A stretch of 44,549 nucleotides of DNA from the NCBI GenBank assembly GCA_046703545.1, contig JBJKSX010000027.1:1-44549 (forward strand), given 5' to 3'. Each line of letters starts with the position of its first letter. Position 1 is the first letter of the stretch. The notes below the pieces were generated by a model. That model ran no database searches. It was not told the DNA's origin and was given only the letters and a program-made list of their open reading frames with translations. This DNA comes from JAJZOM01 sp046703545 (GTDB lineage Archaea > Thermoplasmatota > Thermoplasmata > Thermoplasmatales > Thermoplasmataceae). Below, piece after piece: positions 8,109 through 16,558 of the stretch. The position numbers and the translations under genes were made by a program.

Positions 8109-8498
8109 ATGAGGCACGATCCACTTAACGATATAATCAACAGCATAAAGAATGCATCAAGAACAGGAAAGAGAGTCATAGAGGCAGAGCCGGCTGCAAG
8201 GCTTATAGGCAGGGTATTGAAGGTTATGCAGGACTACAACTATCTCAAGAGTTTTGAGGTGGTTGATGAGAACAGAGGAGGAAAATTCAAGATAGTCCTG
8301 AGCGACACAATCAACAACTGCGGAGTCATAAAGCCAAGGCTACCGGTAAAGCAGTTGAATCTGCAGAGGTACGAGTCGAGATACCTCCCGGCCCAGGATT
8401 TCGGTATACTGATACTCACAACAACCAAGGGAGTTATGAGCCATATCGAAGCCAGAAAACAGGGCCTGGGCGGAAAGCTTCTCGCTTACGTTTATTAG
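8109..8498 (+). CDS. rps8: Small ribosomal subunit protein uS8
   Basis: A 129-residue S8 that binds helix 21 of 16S rRNA. The start DPLNDIINSIKNA and the C-terminal ILTTTKGVMSHIEARKQGLGGKLLAYVY match the family. AGGTGA at 8099-8104 precedes the ATG by 4 nt and overlaps the S14 stop. Confidence 0.97.
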   Translation: MRHDPLNDIINSIKNASRTGKRVIEAEPAARLIGRVLKVMQDYNYLKSFEVVDENRGGKFKIVLSDTINNCGVIKPRLPVKQLNLQRYESRYLPAQDFGILILTTTKGVMSHIEARKQGLGGKLLAYVY

Positions 8499-8507
8499 GT
8501 GAAGGAA

Positions 8508-9038
8508 ATGGTAGACTGGAAGGAAACCTGGACATACGAAGTGCCGGAAGGGGTTACCCTTACGGTCAATGACGGTGTTGTAACCGCCAAGGGCAAACTT
8601 GGCGAGACATACCGCACCCTCAGGGACAACTATGTCAAGGTGTCACTGGAAGGAAAGACTGTCAAGATACACGTCAGCAAGAACAACAAGAGGTCCCGGG
8701 GAATCGTTGGAACATGGTCCTCAGAGATTAACAATCTCTGCACGGGTGTAACCAGCGGTTTTGAATACGAAATGAAAATCAATTACACGCACTTTCCAAT
8801 GAGGGTGTCCGTGAAAGGGGCACAGGTTGTCATAGAGAACTTCCTCGGAGAGAGGAGCCCAAGGTCAGCCGACATACTCGGCGCATCCAAAGTGTCAGTG
8901 AAGGGTGACAAAGTGGTCATCAACGGCATAGACAAGCGCGACCTTGGCAACACGGCAGCAAACATAGAGCGGGCCACAAAGATCAGGGGGTTCGACCTCA
9001 GGGTGTTTCAGGATGGAATATACCTGTTGAAGGGGTGA
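8508..9038 (+). CDS. rpl6: Large ribosomal subunit protein uL6
   Basis: A 176-residue L6 with its two tandem related domains. Recognisable segments include VPEGVTLTVNDGVVTAKGKLGE at the start, YTHFPMRVSVKG in the middle and LGNTAANIERATKI near the end. I use the ATG at 8508, 5 nt after GGTGA; the GTG at 8499 would overlap that site. Confidence 0.96.
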   Translation: MVDWKETWTYEVPEGVTLTVNDGVVTAKGKLGETYRTLRDNYVKVSLEGKTVKIHVSKNNKRSRGIVGTWSSEINNLCTGVTSGFEYEMKINYTHFPMRVSVKGAQVVIENFLGERSPRSADILGASKVSVKGDKVVINGIDKRDLGNTAANIERATKIRGFDLRVFQDGIYLLKG

Positions 9039-9043
9039 AATAG

Positions 9044-9451
9044 TTGGCATACATTAAACCTAAACTCACGGAAAAGGAGAAAAGATTACTGAAAATCAAG
9101 AACAAGAACTCTGTCAAGAGAGTGGAATTCCACAGGCAGGAATGGTTCAGGTACAAGAAGCTTGGAGATTCCTGGAGAAAACCCAGGGGAAAACACTCAA
9201 AGCAGAGGGAACACCTCTCCTGGAGACCACCTGTTGTTGACGCAGGATTCAGGGGACCCGCTGCAGTCAGGGGACTTCACCCTTCAGGATTTACAGAAGT
9301 TCTTGTGCACACGCCAGCAGACCTTGAACGCCTCGACCCACTCAGGGAAGCGGCAAGAATAGGGTCAACGGTTGGCTCAAGGAAGAGGGAGCTCATCATG
9401 GAGAAAGCAGAGGAACTCAACGTAAGAGTGCTCAATCCGGAGGTCGAGTGA
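9044..9451 (+). CDS. rpl32e: Large ribosomal subunit protein eL32
   Basis: A 135-residue L32e with FHRQEWFRYKKLGDSWRKPRGKHSKQR, the family's main signature, and GFRGPAAVRGLHPSG. No bacterial counterpart exists. Translation starts at TTG 9044, 5 nt after AGGGGTGA (9031-9038), which includes the L6 stop codon. Confidence 0.95.
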   Translation: MAYIKPKLTEKEKRLLKIKNKNSVKRVEFHRQEWFRYKKLGDSWRKPRGKHSKQREHLSWRPPVVDAGFRGPAAVRGLHPSGFTEVLVHTPADLERLDPLREAARIGSTVGSRKRELIMEKAEELNVRVLNPEVE

Positions 9452-9452
9452 T

Positions 9453-9908
9453 TTGAAGCCGCAGACTGCAAGAAGGATCGCCGCAGAGGAATTCAAGTCC
9501 GGAATTTCCCGTGTCTGGATAGACACAAACAGCCTTGACCAGATTGACGAGGCGGCCTCACGCTCAGATGTGAGGGAACTCATAAGAAGGCACGTCATAC
9601 AGATCAGGCAGAAGAAGGGAAATTCAAACGGAAGGCTCAAGAAGAGAATTGTCCAGAGATCAAAGGAGAGGAGAAGGGGCCCCGGCTCAATAAGGGGGAC
9701 AAAGTACGCAAGGTTCCCAAGAAAATCAAGGTGGATCAAGACAATAAGGGCGCTCAGGAGTGAACTCACCATCCTGAAGGAAGAAGACAAGATTGACCAG
9801 AAAACCTACAGGAAATTCTACAGGGAAATCAAGGGAGGCTCAATCAAGTCAAGGGCCCAGTTGAGGTCGCACATGAGGTCATCCGGGTATCTGGGTGATG
9901 AAGAATGA
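9453..9908 (+). CDS. rpl19e: Large ribosomal subunit protein eL19
   Basis: A 151-residue L19e, very basic and helical. It shows the family start LKPQTARRIAAEEFKSGISRVWID and the middle GPGSIRGTKYARFPRKSRWIKTIRALR. It starts at TTG 9453, with GGAGGT at 9439-9444. The end overlaps the L18 start. Confidence 0.95.
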   Translation: MKPQTARRIAAEEFKSGISRVWIDTNSLDQIDEAASRSDVRELIRRHVIQIRQKKGNSNGRLKKRIVQRSKERRRGPGSIRGTKYARFPRKSRWIKTIRALRSELTILKEEDKIDQKTYRKFYREIKGGSIKSRAQLRSHMRSSGYLGDEE

Positions 9909-10396
9909 TGAAATACAGCGTAATGAAGAGGAGAAAGGAAGGCGTTACAAACTACCACAAGAGGCTGAAGCTCCTGAAATCAGGGCTCCCCAGGCTTGTA
10001 GTAAGGCCATCCAACAAGGGCATCACTGCCCAGGTCGTCCAGTACAGCGAGACAGGCGACCTCGTAAAATGCACAGTGAATGAAAAATCGCTGGAGAAAC
10101 TTGGCCTGGAGGTCAAGGGAAACAGTGTGCCCGTGTCATACCTTGTGGGGTATGCTACCGGGCTCATAGCGAAGAAAAAGAGAGTTGGCCAGACCATACT
10201 TGACACAGGAAGGTACAACATTGTCAGGGGCGGGAAGATTTCCGCAGTCCTCAATGGGTACGTTGATTCCGGCGCAAAGATACCTCACGACAAGGAGATC
10301 TTCCCAGATGAGGAAAGGATCGCCGGAAAGCATCTCAAGGCACCTCTCGGAAAGAAGATTGAAGAATACAAGAAACAGCTGGAGGAGAAACTATGA
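9905..10396 (+). CDS. rpl18: Large ribosomal subunit protein uL18
   Basis: A 163-residue archaeal L18 (eukaryotic L5), the second 5S rRNA binder. Segments RRKEGVTNYHKRLKLLKSG and PRLVVRPSNKGITAQVVQY are family marks, and GGKISAVLNGYVDSGAKIPH lies in the archaeal part. The start is one of two adjacent ATGs (9905 or 9908), after GGGTGA at 9893-9898. Confidence 0.95.
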   Translation: MMKYSVMKRRKEGVTNYHKRLKLLKSGLPRLVVRPSNKGITAQVVQYSETGDLVKCTVNEKSLEKLGLEVKGNSVPVSYLVGYATGLIAKKKRVGQTILDTGRYNIVRGGKISAVLNGYVDSGAKIPHDKEIFPDEERIAGKHLKAPLGKKIEEYKKQLEEKL

Positions 10397-11064
10397 ATAA
10401 TGAAGAGACCTGGATCCCAAAAACACAGCTGGGAAAGCTGGTGGCATCCGGAGAGGTCAAGACAATGTCCGAGGCCCTTCGGACCAAACTGCCCCTGAAA
10501 GAATACCAGATAGTGGATTACCTTCTTCCCGGACTCAAGGATGAGGTGATCGACATAGAGAGAGCCCAGAGAATGACCGACTCAGGCAGGAGAATGAATT
10601 ACTCAGTCACTGCAGTGGTTGGAAACGAAGATGGCTTCATTGGAGTTGGCAGGGGCAAGGCAAAGGAAGCCGCACCGGCCATAAGGAAAGCAATAAACAA
10701 TGCCAAGCTCAACATCCTGGAGATCAGAAGGGGATGCGGCTCCTGGGAATGTGGATGCGGAAAAGCACACAGCCTTCCGTTCCTTGTCCATGGGAAGTCC
10801 GGTTCAGTGGAATTCACAGTTAAGCCCGCTCCACAGGGAGTCGGGAGAGCTGTTGGGGATATCCCCAAGATAGTCCTCAGGATGGCGGGAATCGATGATG
10901 TGTGGGGATTCGCCACGGGACATACAAAGACAACGGTAAACTATGCGCTTGCGGTGTTCGACGCAATGAAGGGCACAGCCAAGATGAAGGTCAACCCTGC
11001 GTTGGAGCTTACAACGCCAATATATGTAGGAAGTGTAGCCAGTGCTAGCAGTGATACGAATTAG
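10393..11064 (+). CDS. rps5: Small ribosomal subunit protein uS5
   Basis: A 223-residue S5, involved in decoding accuracy and mRNA unwinding. The archaeal cysteine segment IRRGCGSWECGCGKAHSLPF (about residues 112-131) precedes the conserved KPAPQGVGRAVGDIPK. GGAGGAGA at 10381-10388 lies 4 nt before the ATG. The last 23 nt overlap L30. Confidence 0.96.
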   Translation: MNNEETWIPKTQLGKLVASGEVKTMSEALRTKLPLKEYQIVDYLLPGLKDEVIDIERAQRMTDSGRRMNYSVTAVVGNEDGFIGVGRGKAKEAAPAIRKAINNAKLNILEIRRGCGSWECGCGKAHSLPFLVHGKSGSVEFTVKPAPQGVGRAVGDIPKIVLRMAGIDDVWGFATGHTKTTVNYALAVFDAMKGTAKMKVNPALELTTPIYVGSVASASSDTN

Positions 11065-11539
11065 AGGAGAAACAGGAATAAGGCCCCAGGCCCAGAAGAC
11101 AGCGGAGCTTCTCAGGCTTCACAGGATAAACCACATGGTTTTCGTGGAGGACAATGAGATAAACCGCGGAATGCTTCAGGTGGCCAAGGACTACGTCACA
11201 TGGGGCGAGGTGGAAGACTCAACCGTGGAACTTGTCCTGAAGCACAGGGCACAGAAGAAGGGCCACGAATACCTTGACGAGGAAGAGCTTAAGGACATAT
11301 CAGGTTACAAGACCTACAAGACACTAGCAAAGGCACTTCAGTCAGGGAAAATCAAGTACAAAGAAATCAGGGAAATAGTGCCTGTGATAAGGCTGAACCC
11401 TCCCAAGGGCGGATACGAAGCCATCAGGAAGCCCTTCAACCAGGGTGGTTCTGCAGGATACAGGGGAAATAACATCAACAAGCTCATACTGAAGATGCTG
11501 AAACCCGGAGTTGATCTAAATGGTACGACAGAGAACTAA
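11042..11539 (+). CDS. rpl30: Large ribosomal subunit protein uL30
   Basis: A 165-residue archaeal L30 (eukaryotic L7), longer than the bacterial form. It opens LAVIRIRGETGIRPQAQKTAELLRL and contains LNPPKGGYEAIRKPFNQGG, the archaeal C-terminal extension. The GTG start at 11042 lies inside S5. The end overlaps L15 by 20 nt. Confidence 0.95.
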   Translation: MLAVIRIRGETGIRPQAQKTAELLRLHRINHMVFVEDNEINRGMLQVAKDYVTWGEVEDSTVELVLKHRAQKKGHEYLDEEELKDISGYKTYKTLAKALQSGKIKYKEIREIVPVIRLNPPKGGYEAIRKPFNQGGSAGYRGNNINKLILKMLKPGVDLNGTTEN

Positions 11540-11960
11540 GAAACTCAGAGGAAGCCACTACGGGCGCGGTATGAAATCCGGCCGTGGTAAAGGAAAGAAA
11601 GGAGGAAGTGGAATGGCCGGCCTTGGCAAGCACAGGTTCGTCTGGCTTCTCAAGAACGATCCAAAGCACTACGGTGTGCACGGGTTCACAAGCCATCACC
11701 CTGGAATAGGGGATGTGCCTCTCACCCTTTCAGAACTTTCAACAAGACTCGATTACCTGAAGGAGCAGGGACACGCAAAAATGGATGGAGACACGCTCAC
11801 CATTGACCTTACATCAGCCGGGTTCACCAAGCTTCTTGGTTCAGGCGACTTCAGGGAGAAATCCAGGATCATAGTTGGCAAAGCAACCGAAAAGGCATTA
11901 AGCAAGCTTTCACCTCTTGGCATTACGGTAGAGACTGATGGATCAAGTTCAAAGGAATAG
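11520..11960 (+). CDS. rpl15: Large ribosomal subunit protein uL15
   Basis: A 146-residue L15 (eukaryotic L27a) with a glycine- and arginine-rich N-terminus (RGSHYGRGMKSGRGKGKKGG), which threads through 23S rRNA. The C-terminal part is the globular domain. The last 23 nt are shared with the start of SecY, the usual neighbour in bacteria and archaea. Confidence 0.95.
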   Translation: MVRQRTKKLRGSHYGRGMKSGRGKGKKGGSGMAGLGKHRFVWLLKNDPKHYGVHGFTSHHPGIGDVPLTLSELSTRLDYLKEQGHAKMDGDTLTIDLTSAGFTKLLGSGDFREKSRIIVGKATEKALSKLSPLGITVETDGSSSKE

Positions 11961-13710
11961 AGGGGCAGCAATCCCCATACTGTTCGTATTCGCCCTCGTG
12001 ATGGCGGCATTCTGGTACTTCAACCATTATGGGGGCCTCAAGCTCTTCATAGTCGGTGTGCTGCTTTCGCCCTTATTCATAATAGCTTACCTTGTGGTGA
12101 GCTATGTGGGCCCAAAGCAGAGCAAGCTGTACGGACTTGAATTCCTCACGTCAAAGCTTCCTGCGGTCAAGAAGGCCAAGGGACATGTGCAGTTCAAGTA
12201 CAAGCTGGCGTGGACAGGGCTTATTGTCATTCTTTACTTTGCACTCACAAACATCTACATTTACGGACTGAACACGAGCCAGTCGGTTGATGTGTTTGCC
12301 TCATTCAGGGCTATTTTCGCAGGGGCCCAGGGCTCACTCATGGCACTGGGAATTGGTCCCATTGTCACGGCGAGTATAGTCATGCAGCTCTTTGCCGGTG
12401 CCAAGATCTTCAACATAGACCTTGAGGATTCCCAGGACAGGGCTGTATACCAGGGCGTCCAGAAACTTCTGGTCATCATCATGATTTTCGTGGAGGCAAT
12501 TCCCCAGGCATTTGGATACCTGGTCCCGGACGCATCCCTTGTAACAAGGCTAAATGGCTTTGCCCCAGGGTACGGGCAGTTCCTTTCGCAATCAATCATC
12601 ATTCTACAGCTGTTCTTTGGATCATACCTTGTGTTCCTCATGGATGAAGTTGTATCAAAGTATGGAATTGGGTCAGGTATTTCCCTTTTCATTGCTGCAG
12701 GCGTTTCGCAGCAGCTCATAACGGGAAGCATCAACTGGAACCCGGTTTCACTTACTTCAGCAATGTCGCTTGTGAACCCGCCTGCAGGAGCAATACCCAA
12801 GACCATATACCTGCTGACCCATGCAAGCAATGGATACCTCATCCAGACAGGGCTCACACAGATTGTCTTCGGCATACCTGGCGGAATACCAAACCCCATT
12901 ATCGCGCTTCTGGGAACGATTCTCATATTCTTCATCGTGGCATACTTCCAGAGCAGCAAGATCGAGCTCCCCATAGCTCATGAAAGAGTCAGGGGTGCCA
13001 GGGGAAGATACCCCCTTCAGCTGTTCTATGCCTCAAACATACCGGTCATACTTGCAACAGCACTTCTGGCAAACGTTTCAATGTGGACTCTGCTGTTCTG
13101 GAGTAGTCCCGTACTGAGTCATGTGCCTATTTTAGGACATAATGCTCTCCTGGGGGCGTATCCAACCGCTGCCCAGATTTCGCAGTACAACATTTCGCAG
13201 ACCACGCCTACCGGAGGTCTAGCCTTCTACCTGTTCTCGCCAAACGGCTTGTCCGACTGGCTGTTCCCCATACTGTCCCCAGGGTCAGCACAGGCCATAT
13301 TGCTCGGGCACAGCCCTCTTCAGGAATCAGTGCACATAATCGTGTTCCTTGGATTCATGGTTGTGGCAAGTATCATTTTCGCCAAGTTCTGGATTGAAAC
13401 CACAAATATGGGCCCTGCATCGGTGGCAAGGCAGATCATGTCTAGTGGAATGCAGATACCCGGATTCAGGAGGGATCCAAAGGTTATAGAACGCGTCCTG
13501 CAGAAGTACATTCCGGCGATCACGGTGTTCAGCGGTGCTGCCGTAGGGCTGCTTGCAGCAGGTGCAAACCTCATCGGGACGGTTGGAAACACAAGCGGGA
13601 CCGGACTGCTGCTGGCTGTAGGTATCGTGATCCAGTTCTATGAGGCCATGGGCAAGGAGCAGATGATGGAAATGCACCCGGTCATCAGGCAATTCTTTGT
13701 AGGTGGATAA
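11938..13710 (+). CDS. secY: Preprotein translocase subunit SecY with N-terminal membrane extension
   Basis: A 590-residue SecY/Sec61 alpha. The conserved part begins near residue 80 (about KGHVQFKYKLAWTGLIVILY). It includes the plug region GAQGSLMALGIGPIVTASIV and the cytosolic loop ELPIAHERVRGARGRYPL, which docks ribosomes. Before this lie two extra hydrophobic segments, at about residues 10-28 and 33-57, plus an amphipathic stretch; most SecY proteins lack them. The ATG at 11938 overlaps L15 by 23 nt; the next ATG (12001) would start inside the first hydrophobic segment. It forms the protein-conducting channel with SecE and Sec beta, neither found here. Confidence 0.95.
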   Translation: MDQVQRNRGAAIPILFVFALVMAAFWYFNHYGGLKLFIVGVLLSPLFIIAYLVVSYVGPKQSKLYGLEFLTSKLPAVKKAKGHVQFKYKLAWTGLIVILYFALTNIYIYGLNTSQSVDVFASFRAIFAGAQGSLMALGIGPIVTASIVMQLFAGAKIFNIDLEDSQDRAVYQGVQKLLVIIMIFVEAIPQAFGYLVPDASLVTRLNGFAPGYGQFLSQSIIILQLFFGSYLVFLMDEVVSKYGIGSGISLFIAAGVSQQLITGSINWNPVSLTSAMSLVNPPAGAIPKTIYLLTHASNGYLIQTGLTQIVFGIPGGIPNPIIALLGTILIFFIVAYFQSSKIELPIAHERVRGARGRYPLQLFYASNIPVILATALLANVSMWTLLFWSSPVLSHVPILGHNALLGAYPTAAQISQYNISQTTPTGGLAFYLFSPNGLSDWLFPILSPGSAQAILLGHSPLQESVHIIVFLGFMVVASIIFAKFWIETTNMGPASVARQIMSSGMQIPGFRRDPKVIERVLQKYIPAITVFSGAAVGLLAAGANLIGTVGNTSGTGLLLAVGIVIQFYEAMGKEQMMEMHPVIRQFFVGG

Positions 13711-14261
13711 TGAGAGTAGTAATCACTGGTGTGGCAGGAGTAGGAAAATCAACTGTACTGGAGATTGTCAGGAAGAACACAGATTATGACATAATCAACT
13801 TCGGCACCCTCATGTTCGAGATGGCCAAGGATGTGAACCTGGTAAAGGACAGGGATGAGCTGAGAAAACTTCCGGTGGACACGCAGATTAACCTGCAGAA
13901 AAAGGCATCATCAGCCATAGGCAGGATGGAAAATGTGGTGGTTGACACCCACATGACCATCAAAACTCCAGACGGATATATGCCAGGGCTTCCAGAATGG
14001 GTTCTAAGGGAGCTCAAGGTAAGTTCATACTACCTTATTGAAGCAGACCCGGAGCTTCTTCTCAGGAGAAGGAACAATGACCCTTCCAGGAAGAGGGATG
14101 AGGACACTGTGGAGAGCATCACGGAGCACCAGCAGGTTAACAGGTCCTACGCCGCAGCCTATTCAGTATACACAGGCGCCACTGTAAACTTTGTCCAGAA
14201 CGAAGAAGGAAAACCTGACATAGCAGCACAACATATAGTCAGGAGGTTGAAGCCGCAATGA
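13710..14261 (+). CDS. adkA: Adenylate kinase, archaeal type
   Basis: A 183-residue nucleotide kinase with the P-loop GVAGVGKST (residues 7-15) and the archaeal AdkA pattern VVVDTHMTIKTPDGYMPGLPE. It interconverts AMP, ADP and ATP. TAATG links it to secY and ATGA to the next gene. Standing directly after secY is the typical position for this gene family. Confidence 0.95.
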   Translation: MRVVITGVAGVGKSTVLEIVRKNTDYDIINFGTLMFEMAKDVNLVKDRDELRKLPVDTQINLQKKASSAIGRMENVVVDTHMTIKTPDGYMPGLPEWVLRELKVSSYYLIEADPELLLRRRNNDPSRKRDEDTVESITEHQQVNRSYAAAYSVYTGATVNFVQNEEGKPDIAAQHIVRRLKPQ

Positions 14262-14974
14262 CCGAAATTCAGAAGAGGCCCCAGAGGCAGGCCACACAGA
14301 GGCCGCCCGCAAATGAAGCCATGTCAAAGATGATGAGGTTCCAGATGATTTACATGGCCATATCGCTTGTTTCCATATTCATCATTACAAACAACACGCT
14401 CCGCTCATACATAGGAAACGGACTCGGCGTTGTTCTTTTCCCGCTTGTTGGGTTCAACTTCCAGCTTCCGCTTCTTACGATCATACTTGTGGGGGTCATC
14501 ATCGGGCTTCTCACATCCATTCCAAGATACGTTTTCACCGACTGGATCAAGATGGGCAGGATACAGAACAGGATGTCCGCATTCAACAAGGTCATGTCCG
14601 CTGCATACAGGAGCAACCAGAGAGACAAGGTCCAGAAGCTCCAGAAGATGAGGATGGAGATGTCCATGGAGCAGACAACTCTCAGCATGAACACAATGAA
14701 GCCTCTACTTGTTTTCACAATAATAACGCTGTTCCTCATTGCCTGGCTTTACTTCTTCCTGAGTGAACTGCAGTACCAGGTCATAGCATTCCCATGGAAT
14801 TTCGAGATCAATGTTGCGACGGCCCACTTGTGGATCATGCCTTATTGGATCGTGGTTTACTTCTTCGCGATCATGGTGTTCAGCTACATCGTCACTATGA
14901 TCATAAAATACTTCGACTTCACATACAAGATCAGGAGATTCGAGAGTACCAGTGAGAATGAAATTCACGATTAG
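14258..14974 (+). CDS. DUF106 membrane protein, Oxa1/EMC3-related insertase
   Basis: A 238-residue protein with a polar N-terminus and about four to five membrane segments (near 30-46, 60-88, 147-167, 183-200 and 202-222). Between the second and third lies a charged coiled-coil stretch, RIQNRMSAFNKVMSAAYRSNQRDKVQKLQKMR. This layout is that of the archaeal DUF106 family, related to YidC/Oxa1, Get1 and EMC3, which insert membrane proteins. The secY-adk-DUF106 order is widely kept in archaea and supports the role. It shares ATGA with adk. Confidence 0.9.
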   Translation: MTEIQKRPQRQATQRPPANEAMSKMMRFQMIYMAISLVSIFIITNNTLRSYIGNGLGVVLFPLVGFNFQLPLLTIILVGVIIGLLTSIPRYVFTDWIKMGRIQNRMSAFNKVMSAAYRSNQRDKVQKLQKMRMEMSMEQTTLSMNTMKPLLVFTIITLFLIAWLYFFLSELQYQVIAFPWNFEINVATAHLWIMPYWIVVYFFAIMVFSYIVTMIIKYFDFTYKIRRFESTSENEIHD

Positions 14975-15494
14975 TGGCCCCATCGGAAGCGGGAAATCCA
15001 CGGTTGGAAAGATCCTGGCCAAGAATCTGGGATATGAATTCTTTTCGGGCGGTTATTTCTTCAGGGAGCAGGCAAAACAGCACGGCATGTCTGTGGAGGA
15101 ATTCAACCTGTTCGCTGAGGACCACCCTGAGATTGACAGAAACCAGGATGACATGATTGCCGATTTCCTTTCAGGGCACGATGACATAGTGGTTGAATCA
15201 AGGCTGGCTGGATGGCTGTGCCAGATGCGCGATATCCGTGCCTTCAAGGTCTTCCTGACCGCCTCTTTTGAAACAAGGCTGGGGAGAATTTCCAGGAGGG
15301 AAGGCGAGAGGAAGGATCTGGCCGCACTTCTCAGGACCAGGGAGGAATCGGAGCGCAAGCGGTACCTTGAACTGTACTCCATAGATTACGGAAATACTGA
15401 AGTTTACGATTTGGTTATAAACACGGATACCCTATCAGCAAGTAAGGTCGCTGAACAGATTTATGATGCCTCGGGAATCAGAAAAAGCCAATGA
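14958..15494 (+). CDS. cmk: Cytidylate kinase
   Basis: A 178-residue archaeal CMP kinase. It opens with the P-loop GPIGSGKST (residues 7-15) and continues GYEFFSGGYFFREQAKQHGMSVEEF, the CMP-binding part. It makes CDP for nucleic acids and lipids. I take the ATG at 14958; a GTG at 14952 is possible. It overlaps the DUF106 gene by 17 nt. In many archaea L34e precedes and L14e follows this gene; neither is present here. Confidence 0.93.
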   Translation: MKFTISGPIGSGKSTVGKILAKNLGYEFFSGGYFFREQAKQHGMSVEEFNLFAEDHPEIDRNQDDMIADFLSGHDDIVVESRLAGWLCQMRDIRAFKVFLTASFETRLGRISRREGERKDLAALLRTREESERKRYLELYSIDYGNTEVYDLVINTDTLSASKVAEQIYDASGIRKSQ

Positions 15495-16527
15495 GATAGA
15501 CGGATTTGTTGTCATAGACAAACCCAAGGGCCCAACAAGCCACCAGGTTGATTACTGGGTACGGCAGATCATTGGAATGGAGAAGGTTGGGCACATAGGC
15601 ACGCTTGACCCTGGGGTGACCGGAGTGCTGGTGATGGCACTTGGCAAGGCGACAAAGCTCATTGAAATCGCACATGAGCAGAAGAAGGAATACATCGCAG
15701 TGATGCGCCTGTACGCGGACCGTTCCCGGGAAGACATCGAAAGGGTTTTCAAGGAGTTTGAGGGCGAGATTTACCAGATTCCCCCAATGAGGTCTGCTGT
15801 TCTGAGGGCACTGAGGAAGCGCAGAGTATACTCCATGGACATAATGGAGATCAAGGAGAGGCTGATACTCTTCAGGGTTGAATGCGAATCCGGCACGTAC
15901 ATCAGGACACTCTGCACTGACATGGGTTACGCACTGGGATGCGGCGCCCAGATGGCGGAGCTGAGGAGAACCAGAACCGGAATATTTGATGAGGGTGACA
16001 TGGTCACACTTCAGGACCTGGGGGATGCTGTGAAGTTAAGCAGGGATGGCTCTCCTGAGAAACTGCAGAAGATCATATTCTCCATGGATTACCTTTTCAG
16101 GGATTATCCCAAAATCATTGTCAAGAAATCATCCCTTCACACAATTGCAAGGGGCTCAGACCTCTTTCCAGGAGGGATCAAGGCCGTCATTGGCGAACCC
16201 GGCAGAGGTGCAAGGGTGGCCGTCCTTTCAGAGGGAAACGAGCTTGTGGGAACCGGGAAGATGCTTGTGAACCACAACGAGATAAGCGACATCAAGGTTG
16301 TGGATTTTGACCGCATTCTGATTGAAAACCCGGACCAGAAGAAGGCCCAGAGCAGGGAGAAGCCAAAGAAGGAACCGAGGCCAAAGGCACCTGTGAGAAC
16401 CGGCAGGAACATTGCAGGGTCTAACTATCAGAAGGATGTAAGGAGCCGGAGGAATGCACCCAGCAAATTCAAAAAGAGGCCAGGTGGAGGTGAGAGGGAT
16501 TACAGGAAGGGAACAAGAAGGCGCTAA
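15463..16527 (+). CDS. cbf5: tRNA/rRNA pseudouridine synthase Cbf5 (TruB family)
   Basis: A 354-residue protein with the TruB catalytic motif VGHIGTLDPGVTGVL (catalytic Asp near residue 49), the second motif KEYIAVMRLYADRSRED, and a C-terminal PUA domain (about 220-300). It is the catalytic subunit of H/ACA RNA-guided pseudouridylation and may also act on tRNA U55. Its partner Nop10 is at 21137. The final 55 or so residues are lysine/arginine-rich and probably unstructured, recalling the basic tail of eukaryotic dyskerin. The start is ATG 15463 or 15466, overlapping cmk by about 30 nt. Confidence 0.95.
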   Translation: MMPRESEKANEIDGFVVIDKPKGPTSHQVDYWVRQIIGMEKVGHIGTLDPGVTGVLVMALGKATKLIEIAHEQKKEYIAVMRLYADRSREDIERVFKEFEGEIYQIPPMRSAVLRALRKRRVYSMDIMEIKERLILFRVECESGTYIRTLCTDMGYALGCGAQMAELRRTRTGIFDEGDMVTLQDLGDAVKLSRDGSPEKLQKIIFSMDYLFRDYPKIIVKKSSLHTIARGSDLFPGGIKAVIGEPGRGARVAVLSEGNELVGTGKMLVNHNEISDIKVVDFDRILIENPDQKKAQSREKPKKEPRPKAPVRTGRNIAGSNYQKDVRSRRNAPSKFKKRPGGGERDYRKGTRRR

Positions 16528-16558
16528 GTGGTTCGGCAGAAGAGCCTCCGGGCAGATC

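Noticed and set aside
12261..12974. 237-codon frame antisense to secY
   Set aside because: Long antisense frames are common opposite conserved, GC-biased genes; it has no domain, promoter or ribosome binding site.
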